Assembly (NCBI GenBank): GCA_007376205.1
Contig: VMFU01000008.1
Span: 1 to 56,914 of the forward strand
Reading direction: 5' to 3'
Source of the DNA: Candidatus Peregrinibacteria bacterium Gr01-1014_25
GTDB lineage: Bacteria > Patescibacteriota > Gracilibacteria > Peribacterales > Peribacteraceae
Length of the DNA stretch: 56,914 nt
A model generated the notes under the pieces. The model was not told where the DNA came from, did no database searches, and saw only the letters and a list, made by a program, of their open reading frames with translations. The position numbers were made by a program, and so were the translations under genes. Of the stretch, positions 1-8,247 are shown piece by piece; position 1 is the stretch's first letter, and each line of letters begins with the position of its first letter.

Positions 1-33
1 CGGCGCGGTATGGAGGAGGAATTGGCGGCGGTG

Positions 34-113
34 CACTTTCTTTGTCGTCCTTTCTTTGTTGCGGGGAGACAAAGAAAGGACGGGAAGATGTTGAAAAGCC
101 TGAAAAGAAAGTG
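34..113 (+). repeat. Dispersed palindromic repeat, copy 1
   Basis: A perfect 13-bp inverted repeat (GTCCTTTCTTTGT at 47-59, its complement at 69-81) is followed by GGGAAGATGTTGAAA. The same downstream block recurs at about 41.4 kb and, inverted, at 56.82-56.84 kb. The rest of positions 1-212 shows no gene apart from the promoter of the next gene. Confidence 0.75.
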
Positions 114-196
114 GCGGGGCCACTGCCTCATAATAAATCACAATACTTCCAAAAAATTGTCACTCTCCATCCAAGGACGTCGCAGGAAGGATCTGC

Positions 197-202
197 TACA
201 AT
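197..202 (+). promoter_or_regulatory. -10 box TACAAT of the 3D/PG-binding gene
   Basis: TACAAT ends 10 nt before the ATG at 213, so the transcript would be leaderless or nearly so. No convincing -35 box is visible at the expected distance. Confidence 0.55.
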
Positions 203-212
203 TGCGTGATTT

Positions 213-1583
213 ATGCCCACACAAAAACACATTCGCTTGCCGTGGCATGTCATGGCGATGGTGATCGCCATTACGGCCATCGCACCGCTGCACGTTGCGG
301 GTGAGCCCACCGAGCCCTACATGCAGGAATTCATCCTGACTGCCTACTACTCGCCGCTGCCGGACCAATGTTGCTATGTCCTTGGCGGCGAACGCGCGGA
401 CAAAATCATGAATGGCGAAGGCAGAGCCGGCGCAGACGGCACGCCCGTCTATCCCGGTATGATCGCCGCGCCGGCGAGCTACCCCTTCGGAACGCGTGTC
501 GATTTGCCCGGCATCGGCGTCGTGGCGGTGCACGACCGTGGGGGGGCGATCACCGAACTCCCGGGCGGCCCTCATCGATTGGATGTGTGGGTTGGTTTTG
601 GCGAAGAGGGTCTGGCCCGTGCGCTTGCCTTCGGCGTACAGCGCATGCAGGCCCGCGTCTACCCCGTGGGATCGGCGCAGCCGCAAGAGCATGTCGACCT
701 GGACGCCCTTCCCGCCCCGGCGGAGCGCTTGCAGGATTACTTCGTCGCCGACAGCGGATTGCTCGATGTCCGCGTGAAGCGCGGCGATCGCGGCCTGTCC
801 GTTCTCCTCCTTCAAGAGAAGCTCCGCGCCCTGGGACATGACGCTCCTCCGTCGGGAGAATTCGACGCGCAGACCGAAGCGGCTCTTCGTGGTTTTCAGC
901 GTGATATGGGGCTCCACGAGCCATCCGATTCTCTGACGCCCGCGACGGCGGCTTGGGTGCTTGCGGCATCCGTGACGGAGCCGACGCCACGCATCGATCA
1001 TGTTCGGGAGGGCAGCCCGCGATCCGACATCAGCGAGGCCCAGCGCGTGCTCCGATACCTCGGCTACTACCACGGGCGCACGACCGGTTCCTACGACGAC
1101 AACCTTGCCGCAGCCATCCTCCGCTTCCAGCAGAACGCAGGAATCGTCGGTGGTCCCGATCAGCCGGGTGCGGGAATCATCGGACCGCTCACGTTTAAAA
1201 CCATCGCACACTCATGGTTCAAGAAAGCCGTTGCAGATCGTGCAGAGCGGTATTTGCTTTTCAAGAGGGTTGCCGAGCGCTTGACTGGGAAGGGCGTGCT
1301 GCCCGCCCGATTCTTGAGCGATGGCAGTACCGGTGACGACGTTCGTCTCGTGCAGGGGCTTCTTGCAGAACGCGGACTCTTCCCCGCGGACAAGATCAAC
1401 GGCGTGTTCGGTCCGCAGACGAAGGATGCCGTATTGAAGTTTCAACTGAAGCACGGGCTCGTTTTGAAAGGATCGGATACGGGAGCCGGCAATATCGGTC
1501 CGGCGACATTGCGTGCGCTGCGCGTCGAGGAAATGACCGAGGCCTACCGAGCGGTACGAGGAGGAGGTTGGGGCGTGCTCTGA
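213..1583 (+). CDS. Exported 3D-domain protein with three peptidoglycan-binding repeats
   Basis: 456 aa. Residues 1-30 look like a signal peptide (basic start, hydrophobic 12-28). Residues 40-130 resemble the 3D/double-psi beta-barrel fold of resuscitation-promoting and lytic-transglycosylase-like enzymes: FILTAYYSP, then AVHDRGGAI and HRLDVWVG, supplying the conserved aspartates D108 and D124. Three PG_binding_1-type repeats follow (about 188-235, 268-330, 371-437), each with the D(x)V..Q..L...G pattern and F(Q/K)..(H/N/M)G(L/I) ending. Likely role: a wall-bound enzyme acting on peptidoglycan outside the membrane; catalysis is inferred from the fold only. The RlpA-type gene follows 28 nt downstream, so both may serve wall remodelling. 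The start is supported by the -10 box 10 nt upstream and by the signal peptide. Confidence 0.8.
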   Translation: MPTQKHIRLPWHVMAMVIAITAIAPLHVAGEPTEPYMQEFILTAYYSPLPDQCCYVLGGERADKIMNGEGRAGADGTPVYPGMIAAPASYPFGTRVDLPGIGVVAVHDRGGAITELPGGPHRLDVWVGFGEEGLARALAFGVQRMQARVYPVGSAQPQEHVDLDALPAPAERLQDYFVADSGLLDVRVKRGDRGLSVLLLQEKLRALGHDAPPSGEFDAQTEAALRGFQRDMGLHEPSDSLTPATAAWVLAASVTEPTPRIDHVREGSPRSDISEAQRVLRYLGYYHGRTTGSYDDNLAAAILRFQQNAGIVGGPDQPGAGIIGPLTFKTIAHSWFKKAVADRAERYLLFKRVAERLTGKGVLPARFLSDGSTGDDVRLVQGLLAERGLFPADKINGVFGPQTKDAVLKFQLKHGLVLKGSDTGAGNIGPATLRALRVEEMTEAYRAVRGGGWGVL

Positions 1584-1597
1584 TGCGCAAGATGCGC

Positions 1598-1603
1598 TAG
1601 TAT
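1598..1603 (+). promoter_or_regulatory. -10 box TAGTAT of the RlpA-like gene
   Basis: TAGTAT ends 8 nt before the ATG at 1612. It lies in the 28-nt gap after the previous stop and overlaps a two-unit direct repeat of GATGCGC (1582-1598). It fits the leaderless pattern seen across the window. Confidence 0.45.
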
Positions 1604-1611
1604 TTGTTCCC

Positions 1612-2679
1612 ATGCGTTTCGCCGTTTTTCTATTGCTCTGGTGTGTTCCGGCAGGCGTCTTCGCAGCGGAACCCATCAGCCGCCGCGACGCCTTCGCTCG
1701 TGTCTGGCAGAGCATTGCCCGTCCCGCGCAGGACGTGCGCGAAGCGCCGTATGCCGACGTGAAGGAAGGCTCTCCCGGCGAAAGGGAAATCACCTTTGCC
1801 AAGGCGCGCGGCATCCTCGGCGACGCGGAGAATTTCCGACCGGATGATGCGGTGACCGCGCGCGAAGCTCTCACATGGATCTTCCGGACGCGCAGCGTGG
1901 AACCCGTGGACTGGGACGCCGATCAGATCGCGATCAGCCTTGCCGAAGTCGAGGATGTCGGCCAGCTCCTTCAGCGTTACGGCATTGCCGTGCGCGACGT
2001 GGACGCGGTGCTGACGGAGGAGGATCTCATCGCGCTCCTCCAAAAGATCGACGCGGCGCTCGCCGTCGAGGTGCACGAGGCGAGCCTGTACTCCGAGAAA
2101 TTCCACGGCAAAGGAACGGCATTCGGCGAATCCTTCGACATGCATGCGCTCACGGCGGCCCACCGCACCTATCCGTACAACACCCTCGTCCGCGTCACGA
2201 ACCTACGCAACGGCAGGTCGGTGATCGTACGCATCAATGATCGTGGCCCGTTCGTCGAGGGGCGGGACATGGACTTGAGCCTGGCCGCGTTCACGACGAT
2301 CGAAGACCGCAGCTACGGCAAGATCAACGCGACGTTCGAAAGGCTTGGCGACATCACGCTCGTCGGCCGGTGCGGCAACGACCGCTTCGTGAAACGCCTG
2401 ACGCGGGACGTGCGGTTCGATTGGGGATTTCCGCATGTTCTAGGGCTCGGAGAGCAGCTCACCCTGACGGCGAACAAACCATTCGTCGTCCGCTCCGTGA
2501 CGTATCCCGACGGCAATAGAATCAGCCTGCAGGACTGGGTACATCCCGGAGAAACGTTCCTCTTCAAGCCCGGCGTGGAAGGGGAGTACGCCTTCACGCT
2601 TGCGACGACGGAGGGGCGCATGCGCGTTCTTGCGACGAACGTGGTTGTCTGCCCGGATGCGCGAGGCGCGGACAATTGA
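1612..2679 (+). CDS. SLH-like and RlpA-type (DPBB) exported protein
   Basis: 355 aa. Signal peptide at 1-19 (cut near FAA/EP). Residues about 24-100 resemble an S-layer homology repeat (ITFAKARGILG, FRPDDAVTAREAL), which normally anchors proteins to wall polymers. Residues about 155-235 are a septal-RlpA-type double-psi beta-barrel: ASLYSEKFHGKGTAFGE, then RINDRGPFVEGRDMDLS with the conserved aspartates. RlpA proteins are lytic transglycosylases or peptidoglycan binders acting at septa. The C-terminal 100 residues are beta-rich and unassigned. SLH plus RlpA suggests a wall enzyme tethered to the surface layer. A terminator hairpin follows at 2690. Confidence 0.85.
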   Translation: MRFAVFLLLWCVPAGVFAAEPISRRDAFARVWQSIARPAQDVREAPYADVKEGSPGEREITFAKARGILGDAENFRPDDAVTAREALTWIFRTRSVEPVDWDADQIAISLAEVEDVGQLLQRYGIAVRDVDAVLTEEDLIALLQKIDAALAVEVHEASLYSEKFHGKGTAFGESFDMHALTAAHRTYPYNTLVRVTNLRNGRSVIVRINDRGPFVEGRDMDLSLAAFTTIEDRSYGKINATFERLGDITLVGRCGNDRFVKRLTRDVRFDWGFPHVLGLGEQLTLTANKPFVVRSVTYPDGNRISLQDWVHPGETFLFKPGVEGEYAFTLATTEGRMRVLATNVVVCPDARGADN

Positions 2680-2689
2680 CCGAACAAGA

Positions 2690-2717
2690 AAAAAGCACTC
2701 AACAAGAGTCGCTTTTT
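2690..2717 (+). terminator. Intrinsic terminator after the RlpA-like gene
   Basis: AAAAAGC-ACTC, a 5-nt loop AACAA, then GAGT, one bulged C and GCTTTTT: an 11-bp stem whose 3' arm carries the T run. It is 10 nt after the stop codon. Confidence 0.7.
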
Positions 2718-2721
2718 CTGC

Positions 2722-2727
2722 TACAAT
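2722..2727 (+). promoter_or_regulatory. -10 box TACAAT upstream of the TraG-like gene
   Basis: TACAAT directly follows the terminator hairpin. The next gene starts at 2849, so this transcript would have a leader of about 115 nt, unlike most genes here. The leader contains the 7-bp-period repeat at 2806-2840. Confidence 0.45.
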
Positions 2728-2805
2728 ATACGGATTCTCTCCATACAAAACGCACCCGCCGGCTTCTATGCTTTCCCAAGAGCTCGCATGTGTTCCCGGA
2801 ATCGC

Positions 2806-2840
2806 CCCTAAGTCCTAGTCCCGCATCCCGATTCCCGTTC
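2806..2840 (+). repeat. Heptamer tandem repeat (CCCGATT type)
   Basis: Five consecutive 7-bp units: CCCTAAG, TCCTAGT, CCCGCAT, CCCGATT, CCCGTTC. It lies in the leader just upstream of the start at 2849. Confidence 0.7.
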
Positions 2841-2848
2841 GTATCTCC

Positions 2849-5461
2849 ATGGTCCTCTTCCTCCGCTTCTTCTTCTGGCCGCTCTTCTGGCTCTCGCTCT
2901 CGCTCTTCAGCTACCTGCTGGAGCCGGCGTTGTGGGTGACGATCTGGCGATGGGTTTCGCGCGATCCGTGGGAAGCCTTTCTCTCGGTTCTCGGTATCTA
3001 CCTGACGTGGAAGTTCGTCATGCGGACAATCCGCTTCACGTATGCATACTACATGTCCAAGAAGCTCGTGGCGATGAAGGTGCTGCTGCCGCGATCAGAC
3101 AGCAAGATCGACCAGGAGAAGCGCACCGAGAAGGATTTTAAGGAAAAGATCGCCATCATGGAGCAGCTCTACCGCGCGCTTTGGGAAGTGCGCAGTCTGA
3201 CCTTCTGGCAGTCGATCCATTTCTGGTTCTTTCGGTACATCACCGTCAGCTTCGAGCTCTTTCTGGAAAAAGGAGAATTGTCGTTCTACGTTCTGACGCA
3301 GCCGAGCCTCGTTTCCATTCTCGAGAAGCAGATCACCGCGTTCTATTCGGATGCTGAAGTTGTTGTCACGCAGGCGCCCGAAGTGTGGCGTCCCGGCACC
3401 AAGCTCGTCGGCTACAACATGACTCTGGGCAAGAAATTCTACTTCCCCATCCGCTTCTATGAGCAGATGCAGGATGATCCGATCAATGACCTCGCCAACG
3501 TGTTGAGCAAATTGGAGGCCGACGAACTCGCGACAATCCAAGTCGTCGTGACGCCATCGTTCTCGAACAAGTGGGGCAAGATTGCCAAGCGCTACGCATC
3601 CGAAAAATTCAAGGGCAAGAAGGACCGCTGGGTATCGCGCATTCCGATTCTCTCGACGCTGGTGCGTGTCGTCGGCGGCATTGCGACGGGATCGGAGGGA
3701 ACGCTCGCTCCCGGTGCTTCGCACGGCGACGCGTTCGTTCGCATGATCCAGCCGGAAGAAGAGCTCTACAAACAGATGGGAGAGAAGGCCGGCATGAGTC
3801 CGTTCCACTGTTCGGTGCGCATTCTCGCCGCGGGCAAGACGTACGCGCGGGCACTCGACATCACGAACAACCTGCAAGTGGCGTTCAACATCTTCAAGCA
3901 TCTCTACGGCAATTACTTCATGAACCGGCGAATGTTCGTCGATTTCATGCCGCTGCCGCTCAATGCCCCGATGATTCACTGGCTCTGGCAGCACCGTTTC
4001 AACGGTTTCTATCAGAGGGACTGCATCCTGACAGAGCGGGAGCTTGCAGGGATCTATCATTTCCCCGACAGTCGCTACAACAAAATTCCGATCATCCAGT
4101 GGATCAGTTACAAGGTGCTTCCGCCTCCGCCGAACGCGCCAACGGAAGGCATTGTCCTTGGCATCAACCGCCACCGCGCGACCGACACGCCCATCCGCTT
4201 CATGGCCAAGGACCGGACACGCCACCAGTACATCATCGGAAAATCCGGTTGTGGAAAATCGAGCCTGCTCTCGTGGCAAGCGCGGCAAGACGTGCAGAAT
4301 GGAGAAGGATTGTGCGTCGTCGACCCGCACGGCGACCTGATCGAGGACATCCTCGCGTACGTTCCGAAGGAGCGCGCGAAGGAAGTCGTCGTTTTCGATC
4401 CGTCGGACATCGAGCGGCCGATGGGCCTCAACCTCCTCGAAGCGAAGACCGATGAGGAGAAAGATCGCGCATCGATCGATGCGATGGAGATTTTCATCAA
4501 ACTCTTCGGCAACGAGATCTTCGGACCGCGCATCCAGCACTATTTCCGCAACGGTTGTCTGACACTGATGGACGACGAGGAAGAAGGGGCGACGCTCATC
4601 GACGTTCCGCGCCTGTTCGTCGACGACGAATTCCAGCGGTACAAGGTGAGCAAATGCAGGAACGTCGTCGTCAGGAGCTTCTGGGAACATGAATTCCAGA
4701 AGACCGGCGCACGCGAGAAAGAAGAGATGATCCCGTACTTCTCGGCCAAGTTCGGACCCTTCATCACGAACACGACGATGCGCAACATCATCGGCCAGCC
4801 GAAGAGCGCGTTCGACATCCGCAAGGTCATGGACGAGGGCAAAGTGCTGCTCGTGAACTTGAGCAAAGGCAAGATCGGTGACGTCAACGCGCAGCTGCTC
4901 GGGCTCGTCTTCGTAAACAAAGTCAACATGGCCGCGCTGTCCCGCGCGAGCATCCCCCAGGATCAGCGCCGGCGCTTCTACCTGTACGTGGACGAGTTCC
5001 AGAACTTCGTCACCGACGCGTTCGCCACGATTCTCTCGGAGGCGCGCAAATATGAGCTGGCACTGATCATGGCGCACCAGTACATCGGTCAGCTCGTTGG
5101 CAAGACCGAGGCGTACGGGCAGGCAAGCACGAAGATGCGTGACGCCGTCTTCGGTAACGTCGGTACGATCATGAGCTTCAAGATCGGCGCGGAGGACGCC
5201 GAGTATATGGCGAAGGAAATGGCGCCGGTGCTCTCAGAGCAGGACGTGATCGGCATCCCGAACTTCCACTGCTATACCAAGCTGAACATCAACAACACGA
5301 CCAGCCGCCCCTTCAGCATGGCAACGATCTGGGATCAGACCGGCAAGAGCGACAAGCTCGCGGCGCTCATCAAGGAATACAGCCGGATGAAATTCGGGCG
5401 GAAGAAGGTGTTTGTCGACCAAGAAATCGAAGACAGGATTGGCATCACGAGGAATGCGTAA
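2849..5461 (+). CDS. Membrane-anchored TraG/TraD-like (type IV secretion) ATPase, CPR type
   Basis: 870 aa. Two hydrophobic segments (about 2-27 and 43-62) anchor the N-terminus. A long CPR-type domain (about 65-430) follows. The C-terminal half is a RecA-fold DNA-pump ATPase: Walker A GKSGCGKSS at about 464-472, VVDPHGD after it, Walker B YLYVDEFQNF near 711-720, and a TraM-recognition-like segment ending in MAHQYIGQL. The family couples ATP hydrolysis to DNA or protein transfer at the membrane. In CPR genomes such genes often occur alone, and no other conjugation or pilus gene is visible here, so the substrate is unknown. The start is set by the hydrophobic segment beginning at residue 2. 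Confidence 0.8.
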   Translation: MVLFLRFFFWPLFWLSLSLFSYLLEPALWVTIWRWVSRDPWEAFLSVLGIYLTWKFVMRTIRFTYAYYMSKKLVAMKVLLPRSDSKIDQEKRTEKDFKEKIAIMEQLYRALWEVRSLTFWQSIHFWFFRYITVSFELFLEKGELSFYVLTQPSLVSILEKQITAFYSDAEVVVTQAPEVWRPGTKLVGYNMTLGKKFYFPIRFYEQMQDDPINDLANVLSKLEADELATIQVVVTPSFSNKWGKIAKRYASEKFKGKKDRWVSRIPILSTLVRVVGGIATGSEGTLAPGASHGDAFVRMIQPEEELYKQMGEKAGMSPFHCSVRILAAGKTYARALDITNNLQVAFNIFKHLYGNYFMNRRMFVDFMPLPLNAPMIHWLWQHRFNGFYQRDCILTERELAGIYHFPDSRYNKIPIIQWISYKVLPPPPNAPTEGIVLGINRHRATDTPIRFMAKDRTRHQYIIGKSGCGKSSLLSWQARQDVQNGEGLCVVDPHGDLIEDILAYVPKERAKEVVVFDPSDIERPMGLNLLEAKTDEEKDRASIDAMEIFIKLFGNEIFGPRIQHYFRNGCLTLMDDEEEGATLIDVPRLFVDDEFQRYKVSKCRNVVVRSFWEHEFQKTGAREKEEMIPYFSAKFGPFITNTTMRNIIGQPKSAFDIRKVMDEGKVLLVNLSKGKIGDVNAQLLGLVFVNKVNMAALSRASIPQDQRRRFYLYVDEFQNFVTDAFATILSEARKYELALIMAHQYIGQLVGKTEAYGQASTKMRDAVFGNVGTIMSFKIGAEDAEYMAKEMAPVLSEQDVIGIPNFHCYTKLNINNTTSRPFSMATIWDQTGKSDKLAALIKEYSRMKFGRKKVFVDQEIEDRIGITRNA

Positions 5462-5476
5462 GAGTGAAATACAAAT

Positions 5477-5505
5477 TTTACTAATTCTCTAAAAAGTTGT
5501 ATAAT
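5477..5505 (+). promoter_or_regulatory. Promoter TTTACT-N17-TATAAT
   Basis: A near-consensus -35 (5477-5482) and a perfect -10 (5500-5505) with 17-nt spacing lie in the AT-rich gap before the gene at 5544. The leader would be about 32 nt. Confidence 0.75.
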
Positions 5506-5543
5506 ATTTTTGCTGTTTCACATCACCTTTTCGAGGGTCCAAG

Positions 5544-5837
5544 ATGAGTCCGCAAGGCAAGGTTTTTGTGCTCTTTCTGGCGTCGATCGCGGCTCTGTTC
5601 CTCGTCGGCCTGCTCTACTGCCTGCGGGAGCGGTTCTCACTCCCCGAGAGGTATCGGAGAGCTGTCTGCGAGTGGCACGCGATCCAACATCTCATCCTTG
5701 CGAGGGAGACCTCGCGCCACGGGGACAAGAACTGGTCCCTGAAAGCAGCCTACGAGGACCAGGAAAACGTCGAAAGACGAATCGAGCGCCTTCGCCAAAA
5801 ACTGCTCATCCGGGGCTATGACCCGGAAACGCTGTGA
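5544..5837 (+). CDS. Small single-span membrane protein, unknown function
   Basis: 97 aa. One hydrophobic helix at about 7-27 (VFVLFLASIAALFLVGLLY), followed by a charged, mostly helical cytoplasmic tail with several Arg-Glu stretches (ENVERRIERLRQKLL at about 74-88). No family recognised. It has its own near-consensus promoter and a hairpin terminator, so it is a single-gene transcript. There is no strong Shine-Dalgarno site (GAGGGT lies about 9 nt upstream). Confidence 0.6.
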   Translation: MSPQGKVFVLFLASIAALFLVGLLYCLRERFSLPERYRRAVCEWHAIQHLILARETSRHGDKNWSLKAAYEDQENVERRIERLRQKLLIRGYDPETL

Positions 5838-5843
5838 CAGCAC

Positions 5844-5866
5844 GGTCCCGCTCGCAAGGCGGGACC
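5844..5866 (+). terminator. Hairpin terminator
   Basis: GGTCCCGC / GCGGGACC (8 bp) with a 7-nt loop, followed by ATTCTCT. The T tract is weak but the position, 6 nt after the stop, fits termination. Confidence 0.6.
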
Positions 5867-5951
5867 ATTCTCTATGGAATTCCATGAATGGCTATCAGAT
5901 GCGGCCCCGGTAGCATCTTGACATTTGGCGCATCTAAAGAATGATGTCTAT

Positions 5952-6446
5952 ATGTCTAGTGAACGTACATCGCGGTTGCGCTTGTATGTCGATGAGGGTC
6001 CGGAAGAGGCGGATGGGACGTCACTGATCGATGATCAAGCCAAAACGCCAGATGAACTTCTGGAGCGTTGCAATACGATTACACGTCGTGTGCATCCGGC
6101 CCGACTCGTCGATTCTTTGAAGAAGTGTGATGTGCCGAATGACTACGCTCTGAAAAAACTACGTTCGCTGTACTACCACACGTATATGGCATTGCTGCGC
6201 GCGGCACGACAAGTGTTGGGTGCGGATTTCCGTTCTACGCACTTTCAGGAGCACTCGAACCAATTTGTCTACGAACGTGCGCTCGATACGGCTGGCATTT
6301 CGACCGCGGTAGAGGATGTGGAGCATCTCATCGAAGAAATCGTCGATCTCGAAGAGCTCGTCGAGAGCGTGCATGTGGCGTGCCTTGCGGTGATCCCTCC
6401 AGATGGTCCTGATCCTCCGCGGATACTTCATTTCAGAGCGGCCTGA
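5952..6446 (+). CDS. Hypothetical protein
   Basis: 164 aa with no recognisable domain, signal peptide or membrane segment. It is mostly alpha-helical by composition, with an acidic helix near the end (VEDVEHLIEEIVDLEELVE). A TTGACA (5918-5923) lies upstream, but no clear -10 is matched to it, so the promoter is unresolved. ATG 5952 is the first ATG in frame; a TTG at 5925 would add nine residues. Base composition is less GC-rich than that of the neighbours. Confidence 0.5.
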   Translation: MSSERTSRLRLYVDEGPEEADGTSLIDDQAKTPDELLERCNTITRRVHPARLVDSLKKCDVPNDYALKKLRSLYYHTYMALLRAARQVLGADFRSTHFQEHSNQFVYERALDTAGISTAVEDVEHLIEEIVDLEELVESVHVACLAVIPPDGPDPPRILHFRAA

Positions 6447-6515
6447 TGAATAGACAAAGTTTGAATAAAAAATGTATTCATTTGACGCGATGCCATCTCG
6501 GGAGATGATGGGGGC

Positions 6516-6824
6516 ATGCGGGAAGACACCACGGACGCCATCATCGGTGGGGCAGTCGATAACGAAATCAGCGGTGCGGATGCGGAAAGGAAGAAGAGAA
6601 GGTCCATCAGCGGTGTGTACACCACTGGTGAGGCTGCAGCCGTCGCCAAGGTCAGCCAGCAGACGATTATTCGTTGGATCGATGCAGGTCTTCTCAAGGG
6701 GTACCGCGTGCCCGGGTCCAGCCATCGTCGCATCGTGCGGGAGGTGCTGGAGCAATTCTTGCGGAACAACAACATGACCATCGACCCCGGTTGCGCGGAT
6801 ACCGGCGACGATTACGTGATTTAA
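6516..6824 (+). CDS. Excisionase-type helix-turn-helix DNA-binding protein
   Basis: 102 aa. Residues about 34-88 match the MerR-like/excisionase HTH (HTH_17) pattern: YTTGEAAAVAKVSQQTIIRW followed by the wing GYRVPGSSHRRI. The first 30 residues are acidic and probably disordered. In known proteins this domain binds DNA, sometimes N-terminal to a receiver domain; here it stands alone. Target unknown. No integrase or phage gene is nearby, so a transcription-factor role is more likely than excision. A possible promoter is TAGACA-N18-TATTCA (6451-6480). Confidence 0.7.
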   Translation: MREDTTDAIIGGAVDNEISGADAERKKRRSISGVYTTGEAAAVAKVSQQTIIRWIDAGLLKGYRVPGSSHRRIVREVLEQFLRNNNMTIDPGCADTGDDYVI

Positions 6825-6837
6825 GATGCGTTTCTGC

Positions 6838-6843
6838 TACTCT
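6838..6843 (+). promoter_or_regulatory. -10 box TACTCT of ybaB
   Basis: TACTCT ends 8 nt before ATG 6852, with no Shine-Dalgarno site between: the leaderless arrangement. Confidence 0.5.
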
Positions 6844-6851
6844 CTTGTTCC

Positions 6852-7142
6852 ATGCCGTCCTTCTCCCAACTCCGGGACATGTACCGTCTTCAGCGCGAAG
6901 CGAAGCGCGTGAAGAAGGAATTGCAGAGCATTCACGTCGAGGCCGAGGCGCCCGGCGTGAAGGTCGTCGTGTCCGGCGAGCAGGAGGTGGTGAGCATTGA
7001 GATCGCCACCGATGTCGATCGGACAACGTTACCATCGGCGCTCAAAGACTGCCTCAACCGCGCTCTAAAGAAGGCTCAGATCGTCGCCTCGGAGCGCATG
7101 AAGCCCGTGATGGGACAAATGGGGATGGCGACAGGACAATAG
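6852..7142 (+). CDS. ybaB: YbaB/EbfC family nucleoid-associated protein
   Basis: 96 aa, the usual family length. A helical N-terminus (LRDMYRLQREAKRVKKELQ) is followed by the beta-sheet core (VEAEAPGVKVVVSGEQEVVSIEI) and a C-terminal helix, then a Met/Gly-rich tail. Family members form dimeric tweezers that bind DNA and associate with the nucleoid. The common partners dnaX and recR are not adjacent. Transcribed from its own -10 box. Confidence 0.8.
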   Translation: MPSFSQLRDMYRLQREAKRVKKELQSIHVEAEAPGVKVVVSGEQEVVSIEIATDVDRTTLPSALKDCLNRALKKAQIVASERMKPVMGQMGMATGQ

Positions 7143-7200
7143 ACGAAGTTCGAGGCTCGAATTTTGAAGGAATTTTCTCATTTCAGCATTTTTGCATTTC

Positions 7201-7235
7201 CTTCGGATTTCGAATTTCGGGTTTCGAGTTTATAC
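7201..7235 (+). repeat. Heptamer tandem repeat (TTTCGGG type) overlapping the mltG promoter
   Basis: Units CTTCGGA, TTTCGAA, TTTCGGG, TTTCGAG, TTTATAC. The last unit contains most of the -10 box TATACT, so the repeat runs into the promoter. The 100-nt gap upstream of mltG otherwise holds AT-rich CATTT-type octamers and no gene. Confidence 0.75.
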
Positions 7236-7236
7236 T
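7231..7236 (+). promoter_or_regulatory. -10 box TATACT of mltG
   Basis: Ends 6 nt before ATG 7243, which places the transcription start at or next to the A of the start codon. Confidence 0.65.
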
Positions 7237-7242
7237 CTATGC

Positions 7243-8247
7243 ATGCGCAAAGCGCTGATTGTTTTCGTCGTTCTCCTCCTCGGTTTCGGGCTCTGGATGC
7301 GGGCCGCTCTGGGGCCGGCAGACATTCACTCCCAGGCACGCGAGATCGTGGAGATTCCGCGAGGGTTCAGCACCGAGCAGATCGCCGACCTGCTGGAGGA
7401 GCGTGGCGTCATCCGTTCATCGCTGGCATTCCGGCTGTATGCGACATGGAAGGGCCTGGATGCGCGCTTGCAAGCGGGGAGCTTCGTCCTCGATCCGTCG
7501 CTGACAATCCGGGAGCTGCTGGAAGCGTTGACGTCCGGCGTCGCGAGCGAAGGGGCGGTCACGATCCCCGAGGGTTTTGCCGTCGCCGACATCGATGCGC
7601 TGCTCACGTCCAAGAAACTCATCGATGTGGGGACGCTGATGCGCTGCGCGCAAACATGCGATGTTTCGTCGTTCGATTTCCTTCCGTCGTCGAAGGCTCT
7701 CGCGGAGCGCGGCGGGCGCATCGAGGGATACCTCTTCCCGGACACGTACTTTGTCATCCGCGAGGGATTCACGCCGCAGGCGTTTCTCGATCGGCTGCTC
7801 GCGACGTTCAACGAGCGCGTCGTGCGGGACATGAAGCGCGAGATCGCTGCGTCGGGCAGGTCGCTTCACCAGATCGTGACCATGGCGTCGCTGGTCGAGG
7901 AAGAGGCGGCGAGCGACGAGGAGCGGCCGGTGATTGCGGGCATCTTGTGGAAGCGCCTGGATAACGGCGTCGTGCTCGGTGTCGACGCCTCCGTCCGCTA
8001 CATCCTAGGCAAGTCGCAGAACGCGCTCACCGCTGCCGACCTCGATGTGGATTCCCCGTACAACATCCGCAAGCGCAAGGGACTCCCCCCGGGCCCGATC
8101 GCCAGTCCCGGGCTGGCAAGCATCCGCGCTGCGCTGGCCCCAGAGCAGTCCGAGTTCTGGTATTACCTCCACGACGCCAACGGCAATATCCACTACGCCG
8201 GGACGAACGAGGAACACAACGAGAACCGAGCGAAATATCTACGATGA
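7243..8247 (+). CDS. mltG: Endolytic murein transglycosylase MltG
   Basis: 334 aa from ATG 7243; an upstream in-frame ATG at 7192 would add 17 residues but sits within the repeat and promoter. Membrane helix at 2-18, then a LysM-like region, then the YceG catalytic domain with EGYLFPDTY (161-169), SLVEEEA (216-222, containing the catalytic glutamate) and LPPGPI (281-286). MltG cuts nascent glycan strands at the membrane and sets their length. The 3' end overlaps the convergent gene at 8239 by 9 nt. Family motifs are intact. Confidence 0.93.
   Translation: MRKALIVFVVLLLGFGLWMRAALGPADIHSQAREIVEIPRGFSTEQIADLLEERGVIRSSLAFRLYATWKGLDARLQAGSFVLDPSLTIRELLEALTSGVASEGAVTIPEGFAVADIDALLTSKKLIDVGTLMRCAQTCDVSSFDFLPSSKALAERGGRIEGYLFPDTYFVIREGFTPQAFLDRLLATFNERVVRDMKREIAASGRSLHQIVTMASLVEEEAASDEERPVIAGILWKRLDNGVVLGVDASVRYILGKSQNALTAADLDVDSPYNIRKRKGLPPGPIASPGLASIRAALAPEQSEFWYYLHDANGNIHYAGTNEEHNENRAKYLR

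Noticed and set aside
3095-5077. 660-aa open frame antisense to the TraG-like gene, and similar ones at 138-1211, 14162-15946, 21853-23241, 28132-30417, 45163-46815 and 49779-52472
   Set aside because: All mirror strong genes on the other strand. High-GC codon use keeps antisense frames open. Their translations are Arg/Asp/His-rich with no domain, and they lack promoters.
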